Below are positions 40,799 through 40,933 of a stretch of 40,933 bases of DNA, in pieces. Origin of the DNA: Rariglobus sp. (GTDB lineage: Bacteria; Verrucomicrobiota; Verrucomicrobiia; Opitutales; Opitutaceae); assembly GCA_029266495.1 (NCBI GenBank), contig JAQSWS010000062.1, positions 1 to 40,933 of the forward strand. The letters run 5' to 3'. The notes beneath the pieces are model-generated. The model saw only the letters and a list, made by a program, of their open reading frames with translations. It had not been told where the DNA came from and searched no databases. How positions within the stretch are numbered: the first letter of the stretch is position 1; every line of letters starts with the position of its first letter. The translations under genes were made by a program, and so were the position numbers.

Positions 40799-40933
40799 TT
40801 ACTTCTTCTTGGCGGGGGCCTTGGCGGCGGCGCGCTTCTCCTCGATCGCGGCCTGGGCGGCGGCGAGGCGGGCGACGGGCACGCGGTAGGGGCTGCAGGA
40901 GACGTAGGTCAGGCCCACCTTATGGCAGAACTT
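40799..40933 (-). CDS. ppdK: pyruvate, phosphate dikinase (C-terminal end, partial)
   Basis: The last 44 codons are present; the gene continues past the right edge. [30 protein letters not shown] is the characteristic PPDK end, in which the conserved CSPYRVPxARLAAAQ closes the PEP-binding barrel. A lysine- and alanine-rich tail ([14 protein letters not shown]) is added after it. PPDK interconverts pyruvate and phosphoenolpyruvate using ATP and phosphate or AMP and pyrophosphate. Confidence 0.88.
   Translation of the reverse strand, partial: KFCHKVGLTYVSCSPYRVPVARLAAAQAAIEEKRAAAKAPAKKK

Overview
The window most resembles a chromosome segment of a GC-rich, Gram-negative member of Verrucomicrobiota, probably of the Opitutales/Opitutaceae type. 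This is an inference from gene content: LpxI and LptF/G (lipopolysaccharide), a type-2 LeuA, a pyruvate phosphate dikinase end, an SHD1-domain secreted protein, a DUF5684 protein, few Shine-Dalgarno sites, and REP-like hairpins. No marker gene here proves the lineage.

Layout. 1-2145 holds the N-terminal three quarters of uvrA (minus strand, cut by the window edge). 2.3-7.4 kb carries a DeoR regulator, a YvlD-like membrane protein, lpdA, tRNA-Arg(CCG), an SDR epimerase, ybaB and recR. 7.4-9.9 kb is a response regulator followed by a membrane protein with two cyclic-nucleotide-type sensor domains and a protease-like fold lacking its metal site. 9.9-13.7 kb (minus) has dus, a bifunctional-nuclease-domain protein, lpxI and rlmN; lptF follows on the plus strand. 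15-16.8 kb is leuA with a leader that looks like a leucine attenuator. 17-21.5 kb is a branched-chain amino-acid ABC transporter operon, livKHMGF, in which livH carries a frameshifting internal deletion. 21.6-23 kb is an ECF sigma operon with two small membrane proteins. The SRP RNA is at 23.6 kb. 24.5-30.3 kb has a lactonase, uup, and a WYL regulator/VOC/DHFR-like/nitroreductase set. A candidate small RNA precedes an MFS transporter at 30.7 kb.

32.1-36.6 kb is a foreign-looking island, all on the minus strand and visibly AT-richer over its methylase and endonuclease genes. It encodes, in transcription order, a controller protein, a Dcm/EcoRII-type cytosine methylase, an EcoRII-type restriction enzyme, a Vsr mismatch endonuclease, an MNT antitoxin with its own winged helix, a HEPN toxin, and a second, truncated vsr. 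Controller-box operators and a leaderless promoter lie before the controller gene. The rest is a phosphotransferase, a small conserved-looking protein, yceH, DUF5684 and SHD1 proteins, and the last 44 codons of ppdK.

The most unusual feature runs through the whole window: short arrays of degenerate 7-bp repeats in several sequence families (CTCAACT, CTACTCG, CCGTCCT, GACCAAT, CTAGAGT types). They lie just before start codons with the pyrimidine-rich strand as sense, after genes in the opposite polarity, as inverted pairs, and in frame inside uvrA. A second dispersed class is REP-like hairpins, several with a GTAG head. No transposase for either class is in the window.
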